DNA of 64,000 nt from Pectinophora gossypiella (taxonomy: Eukaryota > Arthropoda > Insecta > Lepidoptera > Gelechiidae): the NCBI RefSeq assembly GCF_024362695.1, contig NC_065407.1:10292001-10356000 (forward strand), in the 5' to 3' direction. Position 1 is the first letter of the stretch, and the number at the start of each line of letters is the position of its first letter. A program made the translations under genes and the position numbers. Below the pieces are notes generated by a model, which was given only the letters and a program-made list of their open reading frames with translations, had not been told where the DNA came from and ran no database searches. This document shows positions 10,901 to 21,500 of the stretch, piece after piece.

Positions 10901-12465
10901 CGGTCATTTAAGACTAAAGTAAGACAGAGGGGGTGCGGTCGGCATCGGATCTGAATTGTTGCGGGGCGGAGAGTTATCGTTCTATATCGTATCATTCTTT
11001 ATGATAACAAATAGAAATGCGCTTTCTGCGACTTCAACTAGGATAAAATACCATGAAAGCGTGCTTGAAAGATCCTCAGTCCAAACCCGTGAACATTCTA
11101 ACTTTTTAAGAATCCCGTTAAAATACAGGGTGTTAGTGACATCGTAACTAAAACTTTGAGGGATGATTCAGACCATGATTCTGTGTTGATATCAAGTGGA
11201 ATGTGCCGTCGCAAAAGTATGGATCGGAAAATAAATAGAAAAAATACAAAAAAAATCATGATTTTTTTTGTCTGGAAATTCCACTTGATATTAACCCAGA
11301 ATCATGGTCTGAATCATCCCCCTGAGTATTCGTTACGATGTCACTAACACCCTGTATATTGTTTAAATAAAGACGCCTAAACTTTATATTACGTACCACG
11401 TTTACAGGTCGATCCCACAAGAACAATTAGACGAGATAAACGGTGTCTTAGAGAGAGACTTTATGATTCGAGCCATCCATGATGTCAAGGGTATCGACAT
11501 TGGCAGCAATCTTATCAGATACAAGGTAAGGTATTGCTGTGGTTCTCTGGAATAATAAAAAAACGGAATTGACGTTAGGGTTAGAATCAACGTCTATACC
11601 TTCGGTTCTAAGTCGTTAGATAAGGCCCAGAGTCAACATTCGCTCTTATTTGGGCATCGTCGTTTTACGCTTTCGACCGATTACCCAAGTAACCAAACCT
11701 AAGACAAAGTATTACAAATCACTGCCAGTAGTTTGCCACGGCATTGCTTTCTCGAATGAAGACATATAGCGAGTGAAATAAGCGCGCCACCTGTTGGTGC
11801 TAATCGTGCGCCAAATAAGCGCACTGTCCGACCTCCTTACCGCTCGCCATAGTTTTGTTCTTTTTATCTTCAGTGTGGAAAATATAAACAACCCATTGGT
11901 GGAAAATGTTTATTCGAGGGACGGCTATAGTTTTATTTTGTCAATTTCGACTTTAGTAAAAAATATATTCTTATGTAAACATTTCTAATTTCAGGCGGAA
12001 GTAGATTTCGATGGCAGAGCGCTTACGAGATCCTATTTAGAGAAGCACGATTTAAATAGTTTATTACAGGTAAATAACCATTTTAATATGTGAATATAAT
12101 ACTTAGTCACTCTCGATAAAATATAATTATGGTATTAATAATGGTACATTTCCAGGACATAAAGAAAATAGATACTATTGACGATGTAGAAGCATTTTTA
12201 TTGAAGCATGGTGAGAATATTGTCGACATGTTAGGAGGAGAGATTGACAGAATAGAACTGAAATTAAGGGTAAGTCAACTGACTTTAATACATTTTTAGA
12301 GCGACCATTTATCGAAATATCGAGACACCAAATATGATGGGGTGAATCTATATTTTATATTGTTACATAAAATAAGTATTCTTACGAACATACACTAACG
12401 TATTTGTTTTATTCTTACAGAAAAAGTTCCCGCAAATTCGACACTGCGACTTAGAAATTCTATAA
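1930..12465 (+). CDS. SLC30A9: SLC30A9/ZnT9 mitochondrial zinc transporter, 12 coding exons
   Basis: Cation-diffusion-facilitator protein of the ZnT9 branch, known to export zinc from mitochondria. Coding exons are 1930-2299, 2781-2980, 3298-3370, 4102-4228, 4432-4570, 8813-8968, 9463-9574, 9971-10181, 11408-11525, 11995-12069, 12156-12269 and 12421-12465. All have GT-AG borders, keep frame and sum to 1740 nt (579 aa), close to the family's usual ~570. The N-terminus is basic with a low-complexity Ala/Pro/Lys stretch, consistent with a mitochondrial leader. The domain before the membrane part contains VWGSREALDKEL. The transport core has the zinc-site motif HSLAD (H283, D287), then the HPYGYTNMRYVSSLISGVGI block, SEGATL, and EDTAA near residue 407. 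The C-terminal domain has AIHDVKG, AEVDFDGR and KHGENI, and the protein ends CDLEIL. Intron 5 (4.2 kb) holds an antisense gene. Introns 5-8 are rich in SINE and MITE insertions. Confidence 0.95.
3745..3830 (-). repeat. Likely non-LTR 3'-end fragment
   Basis: The sequence around AAAATCATTTATTTCGGACA resembles the reversed AATAAATGATTTT-type tail of insect non-LTR elements; a similar motif recurs near 38375 (AGAATCATTTATTCAAC). It lies in SLC30A9 intron 3. Fragmentary, and assigned only by tail similarity. Confidence 0.3.
5045..7891 (-). CDS. Gene A: small secreted lysine-rich protein nested in SLC30A9 intron 5
   Basis: Four coding exons on the minus strand: 7891-7823, 7105-6833, 5646-5569 and 5209-5045. 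All three introns are in phase 0 with good signals (donors GTATGT, GTAAGT, GTGAGT). The joined frame is 194 aa. Exon 1 starts at ATG 7891 and encodes a signal-peptide-like N-terminus, MKTWLVLWCVLIS, followed by polar sequence. Exon 2 is Asn/Asp/Pro/Lys-rich and ends VNFVLY. Exon 3 is the only hydrophobic part of the mature protein (NCILVVATANKCYGW) and has two Cys. Exon 4 is extremely basic (SPDGKKKKHKTKKK…) and ends PTYNIYL. The whole gene lies inside intron 5 of SLC30A9 on the opposite strand. I do not recognise the family. Secretion and binding to a polyanion are inferences from composition. A paralogue appears at 15121-16742. Confidence 0.6.
5253..5505 (-). repeat. ~270-bp MITE family, copy 1
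   Basis: Starts GGGTAGTTTCCAACTAG and matches, in reverse orientation, the repeats at 45559-45829 and 57205-57460. It sits between exons 3 and 4 of gene A. The central cAMP-response-like palindrome intact in the other two copies is broken here (TACGTCA). Confidence 0.7.
5790..6140 (+). repeat. Non-LTR retrotransposon 3'-tail fragment
   Basis: Contains AATAAGGCCGCCTATTGTGC and ends GTGCAATAAAGAATTATTGA, the 3'-UTR signature of a common lepidopteran non-LTR element. Part of it (GCAGATGGCATTAACTACTT, 5935-5954) recurs in reverse at about 33380-33490. A 67-codon open frame here starts at 5928 but is not conserved coding sequence. Confidence 0.55.
7640..7705 (+). repeat. SINE 3'-end fragment
   Basis: GGTTGATTGAGGGGAGGCCT followed by CAGCAGTGGGACGTATATAG matches the 3' end of the complete SINE at 45128-45415. 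It lies in SLC30A9 intron 5, just downstream of gene A exon 1 on that gene's own strand. Confidence 0.65.
9106..9345 (-). repeat. tRNA-derived SINE fragment, reverse orientation
   Basis: Carries TTCCTTCACCGCTGAGCACG, the reverse of the SINE body seen complete at 30334-30645, and the GACTGCCTGTCTGACCTTCC segment. The tRNA-like head is missing. It lies in SLC30A9 intron 6. Confidence 0.7.
9822..9949 (-). repeat. 140-bp TA-target MITE, copy abutting SLC30A9 exon 8
   Basis: Same family as 10632-10771, 33144-33281 and 47641-47781, which share ends of the form TA-CGGTCACGAGCAT. The right end here reads …ATGCTCGTGACC and stops 21 bp before exon 8 begins. The left end is diverged (CAGTCTCACTCAC after TA at 9820-9821). 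Confidence 0.7.
10270..10405 (-). repeat. SINE fragment with the shared core, reverse orientation
   Basis: Contains the reverse of the conserved core (GGGACCAACGGCTTACCATG, then CCTTCCGAAACACGGATC) and the AATCAGGTGATCAGCCTGTA segment also present in the 54396-54688 SINE. It lies in SLC30A9 intron 8. Confidence 0.65.
10440..10800 (+). repeat. SINE 3' part split by a MITE
   Basis: The CCTGACACCAGGGTTGATGA block followed by GTGTGGGTACTTAGTTCATC and CCCAATTGGGAT is a SINE 3' module also found at 18978-19075, 29718-29800 and 32040-32190. It is interrupted at …GGATGTA by the 140-bp MITE at 10632-10771, after which the SINE resumes (CCTCTGACTATCC). Confidence 0.65.
10632..10771 (-). repeat. 140-bp TA-target MITE, copy nested in a SINE
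   Basis: Flanked by TA on both sides (10630-10631 and 10772-10773). Its ends are CAGTCATGAG… and …GCTCGTGACCG. Removing it restores a continuous SINE sequence, so the order of insertion is clear. Confidence 0.75.
11126..11354. repeat. 229-bp palindromic MITE (CAGGGTGTTAGTGAC ends), copy 1
   Basis: Flanked by TA (11124-11125 and 11355-11356), with inverted ends CAGGGTGTTAGTGACATCGT / …ATGTCACTAACACCCTG. Almost the whole length folds back on itself. Copies are at 32635-32854 and, deleted, at 50884-50967. Located in SLC30A9 intron 8, 53 bp before exon 9. Confidence 0.8.
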
Positions 12466-12686
12466 ATTGTTAGGTAGGTATGTTAATGGAGTTATTATAA
12501 TAGATAAAAGTTGTATAGTCAAGCTTCTTAGAAGTGCGTGGTACTCTAAGGCTAATTTGGAATCTTTCACAACGTCCAGTGTAAACAGTTACTCACAGGC
12601 TGAAAATTATATTTTTTTATTTAAAAATTTAAACTTAGAATGCTGTTCATTGCAATACCATTTTTCGAATATTATTTTTTTATAAT

Positions 12687-12692
12687 AATAAA
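12687..12692 (+). terminator. Polyadenylation signal for SLC30A9
   Basis: AATAAA 222 bp past the SLC30A9 stop codon, in AT-rich sequence; it is the first canonical hexamer in a plausible 3' UTR. Confidence 0.5.
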
Positions 12693-15120
12693 TGTTTGAG
12701 ACAATATTAGGACTTGGGAATATAAACCAATTCGTGAATTAAACTATTCTAGCTAGGCTTAGGGCCTGTTCCCATGACGTTTACGCCGATGATGACACGT
12801 GTAGAAGCAAATTATAGCGACACAAACGTGACGGGACCCTATATAAAAATATAAACTTTTTACTACCCCCGTTAAATGCATTATACGCACGTCGTCAATT
12901 TGTACAAAAAAATACATGCGAATAGGTTCTTAGAAATAGAATAAGTACTAGGTACTTAAAATAATGTTAATAAATTACCTACCTACCTATGTTTACACGC
13001 TAACACCTCCGGTATATTATCAGCTAAACTGTCAAGCTAAATTTTTAAGCTTGTATCGGCACCAATTTTATATACACCAAATTAAATAACAATGTATGAC
13101 GTCAGACGAAGAAACAATTTTTAAGTAATATGCCTTTATATATGCGCTGTTCATATCTACGGCACGGAACGGAAGCGTGTAAATACAAGCATTGCCATAA
13201 GGCATTAGCCTCGTATATAAATATGACTGTTATACAGCCTGTCACCATACGGTTCATCATATCCAATTTAAGACTTCGACTGAAAAGTGTCTGGAAGTCT
13301 TCTGATTACTTGTGGGTCTGCCTACCCAATTAGGTATTAGGGGCGTGCGATAACATAATCGGCTACGGTATATATTGAGCGAAATGTTACTGTCATGTCG
13401 TATTCAAACGCTTCAAAGCTTTCGCGTTTCTTTAGTATTGTTATACTTTAAACATGAAGGTACGTTTTACTCGTGCGACTCGATTTGACACCTCGTTGGA
13501 ATGCAATCGTCTGTCTCACTCCCTCGCCCGGAGCGAGGGAGGACGGCTGACTGTACGAGGTTCCATGTTGACTCTCACGTCTCTCTCTAATGGTGTTACT
13601 TTACTGGAAGTGGTTTCCCGCGTTCGTTACGCTATGTTGAAGAACTGATGTTAGATATGCATGCTTAATTATCATGTGCCCAGCTAACGTTCCGTGCAGT
13701 CGATCTGAAATATTTCTTACGCTCTAAAGACCTAATTGAAAGAATTCCGTCTCGAATAACCGACTGTTGTTATTTATTTTCATTTCTTATATAATTTGTT
13801 TTCGAATTCATGTTTGCATCATAAATGATTATCACGTGCACGGTGGTGAAGGAAAATATCCCGAGGGAACCCTCATACCCGAGAAATGCGTTTTGGAGGT
13901 ATGTGGCTTGACTTGTATTGGGCTGGTTTTGCCTTAACTATGGTTTCTGGAACTTCTGGAGCTTTCTGGAACTTATCTCTTATGTAAGAGCAATTAATAA
14001 AATGTACCTGCGTATATTTTCACCGATACCGGTTATACCTACTTCTTCTCTCGTCTGGGTTGTAAGACCAATGACTGATCGTATCACCCTGGTGTTCTGA
14101 CACCACCCTAAACTATACTATCCTGAGAGGGTTACTATTGAGCCTCCAAAGGGCCCTGTGGCTTACTTTGCCCTGGTTACTTAATTAAGTAAGTTACTTC
14201 GACGATGGTATTTTTTCTAGCTCAGCAGGTGTGACTTACTTAAGTATGCAGTCACACCTACTGCTGATGAAGAATGAACACATCTTATTATACAAAGGTG
14301 TAATTTGATTTGTGTGCAATGGAAGGAGTTGTTTTGAGATCCGGGCGAGTCGGCGTATATTTCATTACATAATTACAACTATGAACTAAAGTTAAAGATT
14401 AAATTATTGTTCCCAATATAATATTATGTACCTAAACTATGTTTATCAACGGGATAATAACTAACATAATTTACGATTCTTAAAACCTAGTTTCAATTGA
14501 CGTTTTTCTGTGATTTAGTTATATTGTAATCTATTATTAAGTATAAACTAATATTCTGTAATTATAATTTCAGTTCGTATAATAACTCATGTAAATAAAA
14601 CCTGTTATATACATGAATAAAGTGTTTGAATTCAGCCCGACTACCTTCAACTAACAGGAAGCATCGTAGTATGTAATAAAAGTATGAAATATAAAAAAAA
14701 ATATTTTAATGGATACTACGATACTAATGCCGTGGCCGCAGGATCTCTTCCGTGCGGACTCGTTTCCTCTAGAATGGTTCCACGGGTACACCCCGGACAT
14801 TTCATACAAAAAACCTCACACAGACACCACACATTGCCGTTATCGTACACACGCATCTGTATGTGTGACATCTGACGCCATACGATTTAAGTCTGAACTG
14901 TGTTCGAGGGGGGGTGAGTTAAATTTATCTCAGATGCTGGTGAGGAGCGTAGAGTTTCCGTTGTATACGTAGTATTATTTCTTATTTTACGCCACGGGAT
15001 AACAACTAGAAATAGCTTTCCCAGTTTTCACCCGTTTTCCAAACTGCCGCGCTATATGCATAAAAATTATCTAATAAATAGAGATTTACGTAATTTAGTA
15101 CGATGTTGGACACAGGAGTG
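12693..15120. other. Intergenic stretch between SLC30A9 and gene B
   Basis: No gene seen. It holds a partial tRNA-derived SINE at 13795-13935 and otherwise unassigned AT-rich sequence. Open frames here (for example around 13454 and 14709) are short and compositionally unremarkable. Confidence 0.4.
13795..13935 (+). repeat. tRNA-derived SINE body fragment
   Basis: TTTTCGAATTCATGTTTGCA, then TGATTATCACGTGC and GGTGGTGAAGGAAAA, match the body of the SINE at 30334-30645; the tRNA-like head is missing. Confidence 0.7.
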
Positions 15121-16742
15121 CTAGTAATTAATAGAGACCAAGGAATATGCTACTCGTGGTAGAGACTTCACATGTTCCATAATTAGCATTCTTCTGCAAC
15201 TCTTGGATTGCTTTTTTGCGGGTTTATACGGGTCGCACTTGTCTGGTTTTGCGGGTTTTTGTGGGGATTCAGACGACTCCGATTTACTCTCTTCAGGTAC
15301 CTGCAATTTCAAGAATTTCATTTAAAATTAACGTCGTGAAAACTAAACAGAACGACAGAATTCAGAATCGTAATATTGGGTAATATTAGTAACACCTAAT
15401 ATAAAATATTATATCTTACATAAAATATAAATAGCCTGTAATATGCGTCGACACTGGAGGGGGTGTGAAGCATACTGCGGGTTGGAGGTGTTTTACGGCT
15501 AGTAGCTCGGGCCAACGGTTTAACGTGCCTTCCGAAGCACGGAACTATTTTACCGATACTGTGGTCTACATTGGCTCACGATTTCGTGGTTTGGGTTCGA
15601 TTCCCGAACGAAATATTGTGGAAATCGCTTTGTGAGTCTGCCCTTTTTTGTTCGATACCAGAAATTTAAGGGCATTGCAGGCTGAATCATTGTCCGAAAT
15701 AACTTAGATTTAAAAAATAATTTATTCGATAGGTAGGTATGTACAGACCGGTTCAGGCGGGCCAAATCCATAACATTTGTTATTATGAGCCACGAACAAC
15801 ACACAGTTAAATCTCGCTTTCTGTAAGTGAGAATAAAAAAGGTAAATCAATAACAACATAAGCTCACGATTGTATTCTGAATTGCGGTAATTCTAAGTAG
15901 ATAGCTATGAAAATACTTAATTAACAAAATAGGAAGTACCTAATTGACTTTCTTACCATATGTGACGCTCTGTTCTTCGAATGGTCTCGTTGCTTATATT
16001 TGATTCCTGCATTCTGAAATATAAATGGTATCATAGGTAGGTACCTAATGCGTACCGGGATATCATAATTTTTTATCACTCAAATAATACGAGGGCAGTA
16101 GGTACATTTAATTACTTTTTGTGGTGTCATCAAAAAAGATCCGAGTTCTTGCAATGCTTCGGCAGACGACACGTCAGAGTGAATTGGAAAGAAAAGACGC
16201 GGAAAGCAGGCCCCACCATCATGTGGAATAATGCAACGGAGAGAGATGTGGCTTACTACCTATTTACGTCTCATTTAGTCACAATCAACCCGCTATAAAT
16301 ATGTAAAGCAAAGTGGGAATGGAATAGCAGTACCTAACTCTTAACTTGAAAAGCCTAGAATAAACGATAATATAAATGTCATACAGAAGGGATTCTCCGC
16401 TCCGCACAGATATGAGCTTGATTACCTCCATCCCTACTTGCGGGATCACTCTGTCTCGTTCGCACGCACTGCATAGGGCGGTGCCACGCTGCATATTAGG
16501 TATTGAGTATGTGTAGTGGCTATGTACCAAATTTTTGTACTGAATGTCCGGGGTATGGACAAAGATTAAATTATGTGATCTATTTCACTTACGTAAAGTA
16601 CAAAATTCACACGACTCTCTCCTTTAGCCACGTTCTTTTTCACGTGTTTTTTCTCTGGAGGTTTAAACTCTGGGGGTGGAGCCGTAGCTCTTCCCAATCG
16701 CCGTGGTCTTCTCGTTGTAGTTTCATCACTTCCACAACATGT
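15121..16742 (-). CDS. Gene B: lysine-rich paralogue of gene A (exons 2-4)
   Basis: Three coding exons on the minus strand, 16742-16593, 16013-15957 and 15300-15121 (stop TAG), encode 50, 19 and 59 residues; all borders are GT-AG and phase 0. Exon 2 starts TCCGSDETTT, is Pro/Lys-rich and ends VNFVLY at a GTAAGT donor, exactly as in gene A; 24 of the 29 bases spanning this exon end and donor are identical between the two genes. The third exon is short and basic. The last exon has KPDKCDPYKPAKKQSKSC and ends SINY. A first exon must lie upstream; a candidate is at 18305-18090. Family and function unknown. The gene lies between SLC30A9 and UFSP2, on the UFSP2 strand. Confidence 0.5.
15430..15640. 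repeat. Two oppositely oriented SINE fragments
   Basis: At 15490-15545 lies the reversed shared SINE core (CGGTTTAACGTGCCTTCCGA). Directly after it, at 15555-15640, is a + oriented tRNA-like head with a B-box (GGTTCGATTCC) and the AATCGCTTTGTGAGTCTGCC segment also present in the SINE at 45128-45415. They lie in the last intron of gene B. Confidence 0.6.
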
Positions 16743-16840
16743 CTATAACCAATATTTGAAATACATCACATCCTAAATAAATTATTCTACTTTATTATAA
16801 GATTAGTGATTATCTAGAAGATATGAATGTATGGGATCAT

Positions 16841-16960
16841 CCGCATGAACGCGCGTGGATGCATTTTCTGTGTGTTAGACCGTGCGTGTTTTCTATACAA
16901 ACGGAGATACTTACAAGCAACGGAAGAACACGCATCCACGCGCTACGCTGCATCATGCGG
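16841..16960. repeat. Imperfect 120-bp palindrome
   Basis: CCGCATGAACGCGCGTGGAT is mirrored by ATCCACGCGCTACGCTGCAT and CATGCGG on the right, giving a long GC-richer hairpin in AT-rich surroundings. Probably a small MITE; no target duplication identified. Confidence 0.5.
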
Positions 16961-17960
16961 GGCAGTGTGAGAATTGCCTAACTGTCTGGAAACTGACATT
17001 ACCACTTTACTGCATATTTGCGTGTAGGTGACCACTGCTAGACCTGGAGCAACACGGATCTCAGCCGGACCGGGGAGCTGCTAGACATCCTTATACTACT
17101 TTTTCATGTTAGCATTTCGTATCTAGCTGGATAATATTCATAAACCCATATCTCAAGAGGCTGTTGCGAGCAGACACAACTCGTTAAGACGGAAACGTAA
17201 GAAACATACATGTATACGCAAGAATACGCCTATTTACCATTGGGGTAGGCAGAGACCACGGTATTCCACTTCCTACGACCCTGAGACATCACTTTTTCTT
17301 CTTCCATTCTCATCAGTCACTAATACATGTATAGACCTATTATTGTTAGATAACTTACTTGGATTTCGGTAAACCGTGCAGATATCTGCAGTAATAACAG
17401 CGTATAAACTACTCGCATATTTTAGGTCCACAAATTGAATTTACTTAGGTAACTGACAACATACTGGCTTGAGATAACCAAGCCGCGTTCAAAACTAATT
17501 ATGGAATTATCCATGGCACATCCTTCCATGAAATTCGTGTTCTATTCGAATTCACACGAAAGAGAAATAACTGACGAATAAATAAAACGCTAATTCATTG
17601 ACGTTTAGAAAATACCAACAATATCAAAAAATAAAACCATAAGTAATATTTACTGGAATTATAATTCACTTGTACAAAATATAACAATTCCATTTAATGC
17701 TTCTGCTATTTAGTCACAATAGGAAGTGCCTAAACCAATGAAAGAATTACTCACGAAATAAATGATATTAGTGCTGTTACAACAATTGTGATGTTACATT
17801 CACAACAGTATTATAATATAAACACATACACCTGTCCAGCATTAAAATAGCTTCAATAGTATTTACATGTACAAACAAAAGCGTAATAAGGCAATGGCAT
17901 CTTAATCAACACAAACTTTTACGAACTCAGTGTTTACTCCTTAATTGATTGACTCGTTAA

Positions 17961-18122
17961 GTTCTAGGCTGCGCGGAAGTTCTTATCGTCGCGTGAGGTA
18001 TGTGAGCGGTAATACTAAGAGAGCGCGATTGACTGATTGGCGGACTGAGTATCAAGGTGACTCAGTCCGCACATCAGTGCCTCACATACCTCAGGCGGCA
18101 CTAGAACTTGCGCGCAGACTAT
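17961..18122. repeat. 162-bp inverted repeat with a central hairpin
   Basis: Arms of about 45 bp (left with CTGCGCGGAAGTTCT and GTGAGGTATGTGAGC, right their near-reverse complement) enclose a second perfect hairpin, CGGACTGAGT … ACTCAGTCCG (18041-18069). It overlaps the candidate first exon of gene B, including its donor site. Confidence 0.6.
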
Positions 18123-18305
18123 AACAGACGAGTGAATATGAGCGAAGAATGAAGAAGTCGTACAAACTAGTTCATAATATCCCAGACCATCACAATATCC
18201 TAAAAATCCACTTAAAACATTTACAACCAAACTTAAAAGTATGATAAAAGCATAATTCTGAAAACTCAAATGCAACCACGCGGAAAGAAGGCCTTTAAAT
18301 GCCAA
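18090..18305 (-). CDS. Candidate first exon of gene B
   Basis: An open frame from ATG at 18305 encodes 72 residues, with a hydrophobic stretch (FIILLSLVVNVLSGFLGY) that could act as a signal or anchor. It ends PPE at a strong phase-0 donor (GAG|GTATGT), the same codon and donor that end gene A exon 1. Joining it to 16742 gives about 200 aa, close to gene A's 194. The caution is that the donor falls inside an inverted repeat, so the resemblance may be accidental; the true first exon may be elsewhere between 16743 and 18500. Confidence 0.3.
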
Positions 18306-18524
18306 TTATCACAGCTCATAATATTACTCGAATTATAGATATACATATACATTTATATTACTATAAATATAAATGGCGTAGGGTAGAGGATACATCGGGA
18401 ACACTAATTGCGCATTGCCTGGATTGCCTTTGTTGTGAATGTGCCTAATTAAGATGTAAATTCTGCGACATACCTGATTGTTTTTTCCAATATAAATAAA
18501 AATATAGATAAACTGAAGCTGATA

Positions 18525-21500
18525 TTAAATGCCAGGTTTCGTCTGAGGCAGGCACAGGTTATAATGAGCAGTTTTATTCCAGAAGTCTGAAGTTTTCCAG
18601 CCGCACCAGCCCTTGTTGATGACTGTGGTGAGGTCCTCTGCGCCAGTGTAGTGGGGATCCAGGATAAGGTAGCGGATCTCGTTGCTCGTCGCATTGTACT
18701 CGACGCCGAGGATTGTGTGGGCTAGAACTCCTCCTCCTGCAACAATCCAGAGTGTCATTGGAATACATTAACATCTGAAGTCGCTTTTCAAATACATACA
18801 AGTCGGCAAAAGACAACTTTGATACTGGCGTCTAGACCGTAGCGTAAACTGAACGAACATGATCTTAACACGACATGGATAATATGGCCGGCATGACAAG
18901 CAGGAGTATACAGTTTGAAATGGCATTGATATAATCGTGTGTACTCTGCTCAATTCAGCCTTATCATTATTCAAATGTAACTTGATATGTCAGGGGTCTT
19001 TGGCTTTTGCAATAACCCTGACACCAGGGTTTGCTAAGGGCAGTTTCAACCCACACAAGCAACACGAAGCACGATTGCAGGATTGCCCCATAGTCTCCGA
19101 AACATTTCGATTCAAATAAGAAAGGAAACTTACCTATCATAATTGGGCTGCCATGTTTTTGGAAATGATGAACTAATTCGTGTCCATAGCTTTGAAGCTC
19201 AGCCCCATTATTAGCAAATATGATCCGTGACTGTACTCCAAGGAGAGTTTCTAAGCAGAACATAACTTCTGTAGATCCTATCCATTGTTTAGATCCTAAG
19301 AATGAAGACGGTTTGTCTCCAATTTTAACAAGGCACTGTTGAATTTCTCTGTGAGTTGGAATGTCTACACTAGTGTATCCCTGGTACCTAAAAGAGAAAA
19401 AACATTTTTATAGTTTGTTATGACAGTCTGTCTTAACTTGTTTATGTTTGCAGAATGTTTATTGCCAGCATTTAATAGCCTCAGAATTTTATAATGAAAT
19501 GTGGGTTTTAAATAATATACTGACGAGCAGAGCTATAAAAACGTATAAAGCAATTTGTAGCCATTATTGTGCCAAAAAACAGCGCGGATACAAGACCTGC
19601 GTTCGAAGTAAATGGTACTGTATGGAACACAATTTAAAACCCACAAGTAGTGCTATAATTGAAAAGCGAGCCGGCTCAAAGGCATTAAAAGAATAATGAA
19701 TAACATACCTAAACCACGAGAATATAGTTTGCATCGAACGATACGCGCAACCCCATCCATCGTCATTAAAATTGTCTTGCATGTAGTGATGGTACGTATA
19801 TCTTCCGCGAACCAACGCTACTATAGCATCACTCTTCATAACCGAGACTGGAATGGCTTCGTGGGGGTTTAGCAACTTCCCACCAGTTTTATTCGTGAAC
19901 GCATTGCCTCGACGAAATATAGGTCTGTCAAAAGGCAAAGCTAATTGCTCATGCAGCATTCTCCGTTCCTTTTCTGAAATAAAATGTAAATAGTTCAACA
20001 CAAAGCTGAAATTATACACCTATAACTAATAATCTATTCACTTATATCTATTCCGCCCGCGAGTTCGTCCGCGTGGGCTTCATACAAACTTTCATACTCT
20101 TGTTTATCCTTTTAGGTAATGAAATATAATAGTTACTCGGGAGGAATAATGTACTTTTTCTACTGGTGAAAGAATTTTAAACATCGGTTCAGTAGTTCCC
20201 GAGATTACTTCCTACAAACTCACAAACATAAACTCTTATCTTGTTATATTTTGTTAGGACCTACTGGTCCTAACAAAATATATAAAATTACATACCCATG
20301 CTCTCATCTGGAATCCCTTTGGGTACTATTTTAGTGATGAAGTGGCCAATTTCTTGTGGCATATAGTGGAAGGTTTCTGGTAAACGGAGTCCAGCTCCAT
20401 CGCCAATGCCTTCTTGACCTGTGTTATAGATTTATGATTATCATATGTCAAATATAAGTCAAGTGTTATTTTAGCTAATTTATTTCCACACATCTCTCGA
20501 TAGGCCAAAATACACCTTGACGTGAGCGACCCGTACTGGTGACGCAGTGACAATTTGTTTCTTAGTTTGATCGGCGAAACCGTACAATAGATTACGCGCA
20601 ATAGATTATGCGAAACAGCACTTTGCCTTAGTGAATCTATAGAAATAAATATGTAGTCTGATGGAAATATGAAAGCCTGGATGTAGGAAAAGATAATGGG
20701 CTCAGTAGATTTAAAGATATTGAATGCTCTGCTCAGCAGGTGGATAACAAAAAGCACAAAAAACATAAAATTCATAATAATAAGTTGATTGATACCAACC
20801 TAGTTGCTCTAGTAACACATTTTCCAACAGTCTGAGCGAGCGACAGGCCGCTTCTACTAATACCGTGTACAAATCCAGTAATTTAGTGTTGCGGTGTGTC
20901 ATAGCCAACGTGTCTACTCTGAGAGGCATGCTGATGCAATAGGCAGCTAAAATTAAAAATGGTACATTATTTATTTTACCAATTAATAGATACGTAAAAA
21001 GTGTGGTTAAATGCAATGTGGTATTTATTTGTTAAATAATGTGATCTATGCTGGGTACAAACTACATAATTACTGAAGAATGCATACCAAGTATTGCAAC
21101 TTGCTATTGCTGTTTTTAGGTATGTACTTCATAGAATTTAGCTAGTGCATTTGATGAACTTACGTTTCCTCTGCGTTGTCATCATTTTCACAGCAGTCTT
21201 TACAAGTTTATCAGATAAGATATCTTTTGTTGTTTTCATAACTAAATTAACAGGTACTATTTCCTGAAAAAAATGAAGGAAAGGGTTTATACTTTATTTA
21301 CTTGTTAGTCAGATGAAAGTCAGATGACAAGAAAGATTTAAATAACTCAAGTTCCTTATAAAAAAGGTAAATCTCACATTGTATTTTATTTATTTTTGGT
21401 TTATTGCAAAACAATAATTAATAATAACAAGTTATCATAATATGTTTTTTGTATCTGTTTCATACATGACCAAGTCTACAGCATACTCACTACACTGTTT

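Noticed and set aside
17345..17425. Minus-strand frame reading KYASSLYAVITADICTVYRN before a GTAAGT donor
   Set aside because: It would splice in phase 2 into gene B exon 2, which gives an early stop in that frame; no start codon found upstream.
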